Shown: positions 12,614 through 13,447 of the stretch, piece by piece | Numbering within the stretch: the first letter of the stretch is position 1 | Layout: each line of letters begins with the position of its first letter | NCBI GenBank assembly: GCA_937926555.1 | Contig: CALAZX010000028.1 | Location: forward strand, 1 to 13,447 | Source: an uncultured Negativicutes bacterium | GTDB lineage: Bacteria; Bacillota; Negativicutes; Acidaminococcales; Acidaminococcaceae | DNA length: 13,447 bases | Direction of reading: 5' to 3' | Made by a program: the position numbers and the translations under genes | The notes under the pieces: model-generated | The model's database searches: none | What the model saw: the letters and a program-made list of their open reading frames with translations, nothing else | What the model was told of the DNA's origin: nothing

Positions 12614-13447
12614 TTATTGTTTTTTCGCGAGAAATACTGCGGTTCCCAGGATAAGAATCCCGATCGCTCCGCTGCCGATCCAGAAGAGAACCTGTCCCAG
12701 CAGGGCGAATTCCGGATTTCCGGCCACCATCATGCTGTGGTATACCTTGGCGCCCACCGTGGCCATGGATCCAAATCCGAAAGAATAGGCCCACATGGAA
12801 AGCGTGAAGCCGTGAGCCACTGTCCAGAAGAACAGACGGGACAGGAACAGCAGGTTCAGCAGGCCATAACCGATGAGGAACTTCACGAAGATGTCAATCT
12901 GTCCGCCGTTCACAGCCAGGTAAGCGGCACACCCCACAAAAGCTGGCGCCAGCTGGATGCCGATGATAGGACGGGCGGGAGCGGCCAGCGGGGTGCCGGT
13001 GCGCAGACGGTGCAGGATGGCGGCTTCCAGGCTCAGCCAGGAGAACAGGCCGGCGCCGAAGAACAGCATGCCCCAGTCAGGCAGTCCCAAAGCCCCCATG
13101 GCGATGGCGCTTGCGAAACTGGCCGCCACCGTTGGCAGATAGATGATGGGCGTGGTGGCGTCCATCTGATGGGTGCCTCTCCACAGGCCGCCGGAGCGGT
13201 ACGCCGCGAACAGCAGCTGCCCCAGGATGCCCAGTCCGATGAACACATGGCCCACACCGGAGAAGACCGGTAGCAGGGCGATACCCATGAGGATGGTGGT
13301 GATGGGGATCAGGCTGAGGAAGCAGCACTGGATGATGTCCTTCAGCTCAGCGGCGGCCACTTCCGGATAGCGCAGCCATTTGTACAGGTAGACGCTCATG
13401 AGAAAAACCCATACCACGGTGGCCAGGAAGAACAGTCCGTGGCCCCC
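12614..13447 (-). CDS. tehA: TehA/SLAC1-family (TDT) transporter, 5' end outside the window
   Basis: The visible 277 codons are open to the window edge on the 5' side; E. coli TehA has 330 residues, so about 50 are missing. The sequence follows TehA closely: Y-K-W-L-R-Y-P, then G-L-W-R-G-T-H-x-x-D-A-T-T-P-x-I-Y-L-P-T-V-A (E. coli G-L-W-R-G-S-H…A-T-T-P-G-L-Y-L-P-T-V-A), G-A-G-L-F-S-W-L-S-L-E, G-I-Q-L-A-P-A, and G-Y-G-L-L-N-L-L-F-L. The family forms trimeric ten-helix channels or carriers in the inner membrane. Overproduced E. coli TehA gives tellurite resistance, plant SLAC1 is an anion channel and others move malate, so the native substrate here is open. An in-frame start codon at 13417 lies inside a conserved helix and is not the real start. 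No tehB (methyltransferase) gene is visible downstream. Confidence 0.9.
   Translation of the reverse strand, partial: GGHGLFFLATVVWVFLMSVYLYKWLRYPEVAAAELKDIIQCCFLSLIPITTILMGIALLPVFSGVGHVFIGLGILGQLLFAAYRSGGLWRGTHQMDATTPIIYLPTVAASFASAIAMGALGLPDWGMLFFGAGLFSWLSLEAAILHRLRTGTPLAAPARPIIGIQLAPAFVGCAAYLAVNGGQIDIFVKFLIGYGLLNLLFLSRLFFWTVAHGFTLSMWAYSFGFGSMATVGAKVYHSMMVAGNPEFALLGQVLFWIGSGAIGILILGTAVFLAKKQ

Overview
The window fits a diderm Firmicute of the class Negativicutes (Acidaminococcus, Mitsuokella or Selenomonas type). The DNA looks GC-rich, genes carry strong Firmicutes-style Shine-Dalgarno sites, and there is a large YadA-type trimeric autotransporter, which needs an outer membrane, with the RYRKGP plus coiled-coil tail that I recall from Negativicutes adhesins. 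The taxon is inferred from style and gene content, not from a marker gene.

Layout. 1-190: a strong terminator and an aberrant cysteine tRNA, both on the minus strand. 271-1081: a lipoprotein barnase-type ribonuclease and its barstar inhibitor in one operon, minus strand. 1199-2326: a secreted protein of unknown function made of two similar halves, minus strand. 2604-3485: an EamA/DMT transporter behind a leader that ends in an intrinsic terminator. 3697-5103: a sodium:solute symporter with a structured 5' leader. 5379-6587: a DHA1-type MFS exporter, plus strand, divergent from the symporter. 6760-7629: stand-alone purC with its own promoter and terminator, plus strand. 7998-12178: the trimeric autotransporter, minus strand, with its signal peptide and passenger in different frames. 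12614-13447: a 5'-truncated tehA-type transporter, minus strand.

How it works together. Apart from the barnase/barstar pair, the genes look like independent single-gene units, most with their own promoter and terminator. The common theme is the cell envelope and exchange with the outside: four transporters, a surface adhesin, a secreted protein and a lipid-anchored RNase with a cytoplasmic inhibitor. No mobile element, integrase or CRISPR array was seen.

Most worth a second look: the tRNA-Cys with a bulged T-arm, C33 and no G19 (it resembles the published minor tRNA-Cys class with a modified 8/4 acceptor branch); the terminator/antiterminator leader before the EamA gene; the switch-like leader before the symporter; the short attenuator-like leader before the adhesin; the frameshift that separates adhesin signal peptide and passenger; and the coiled coil that follows the adhesin's membrane anchor.
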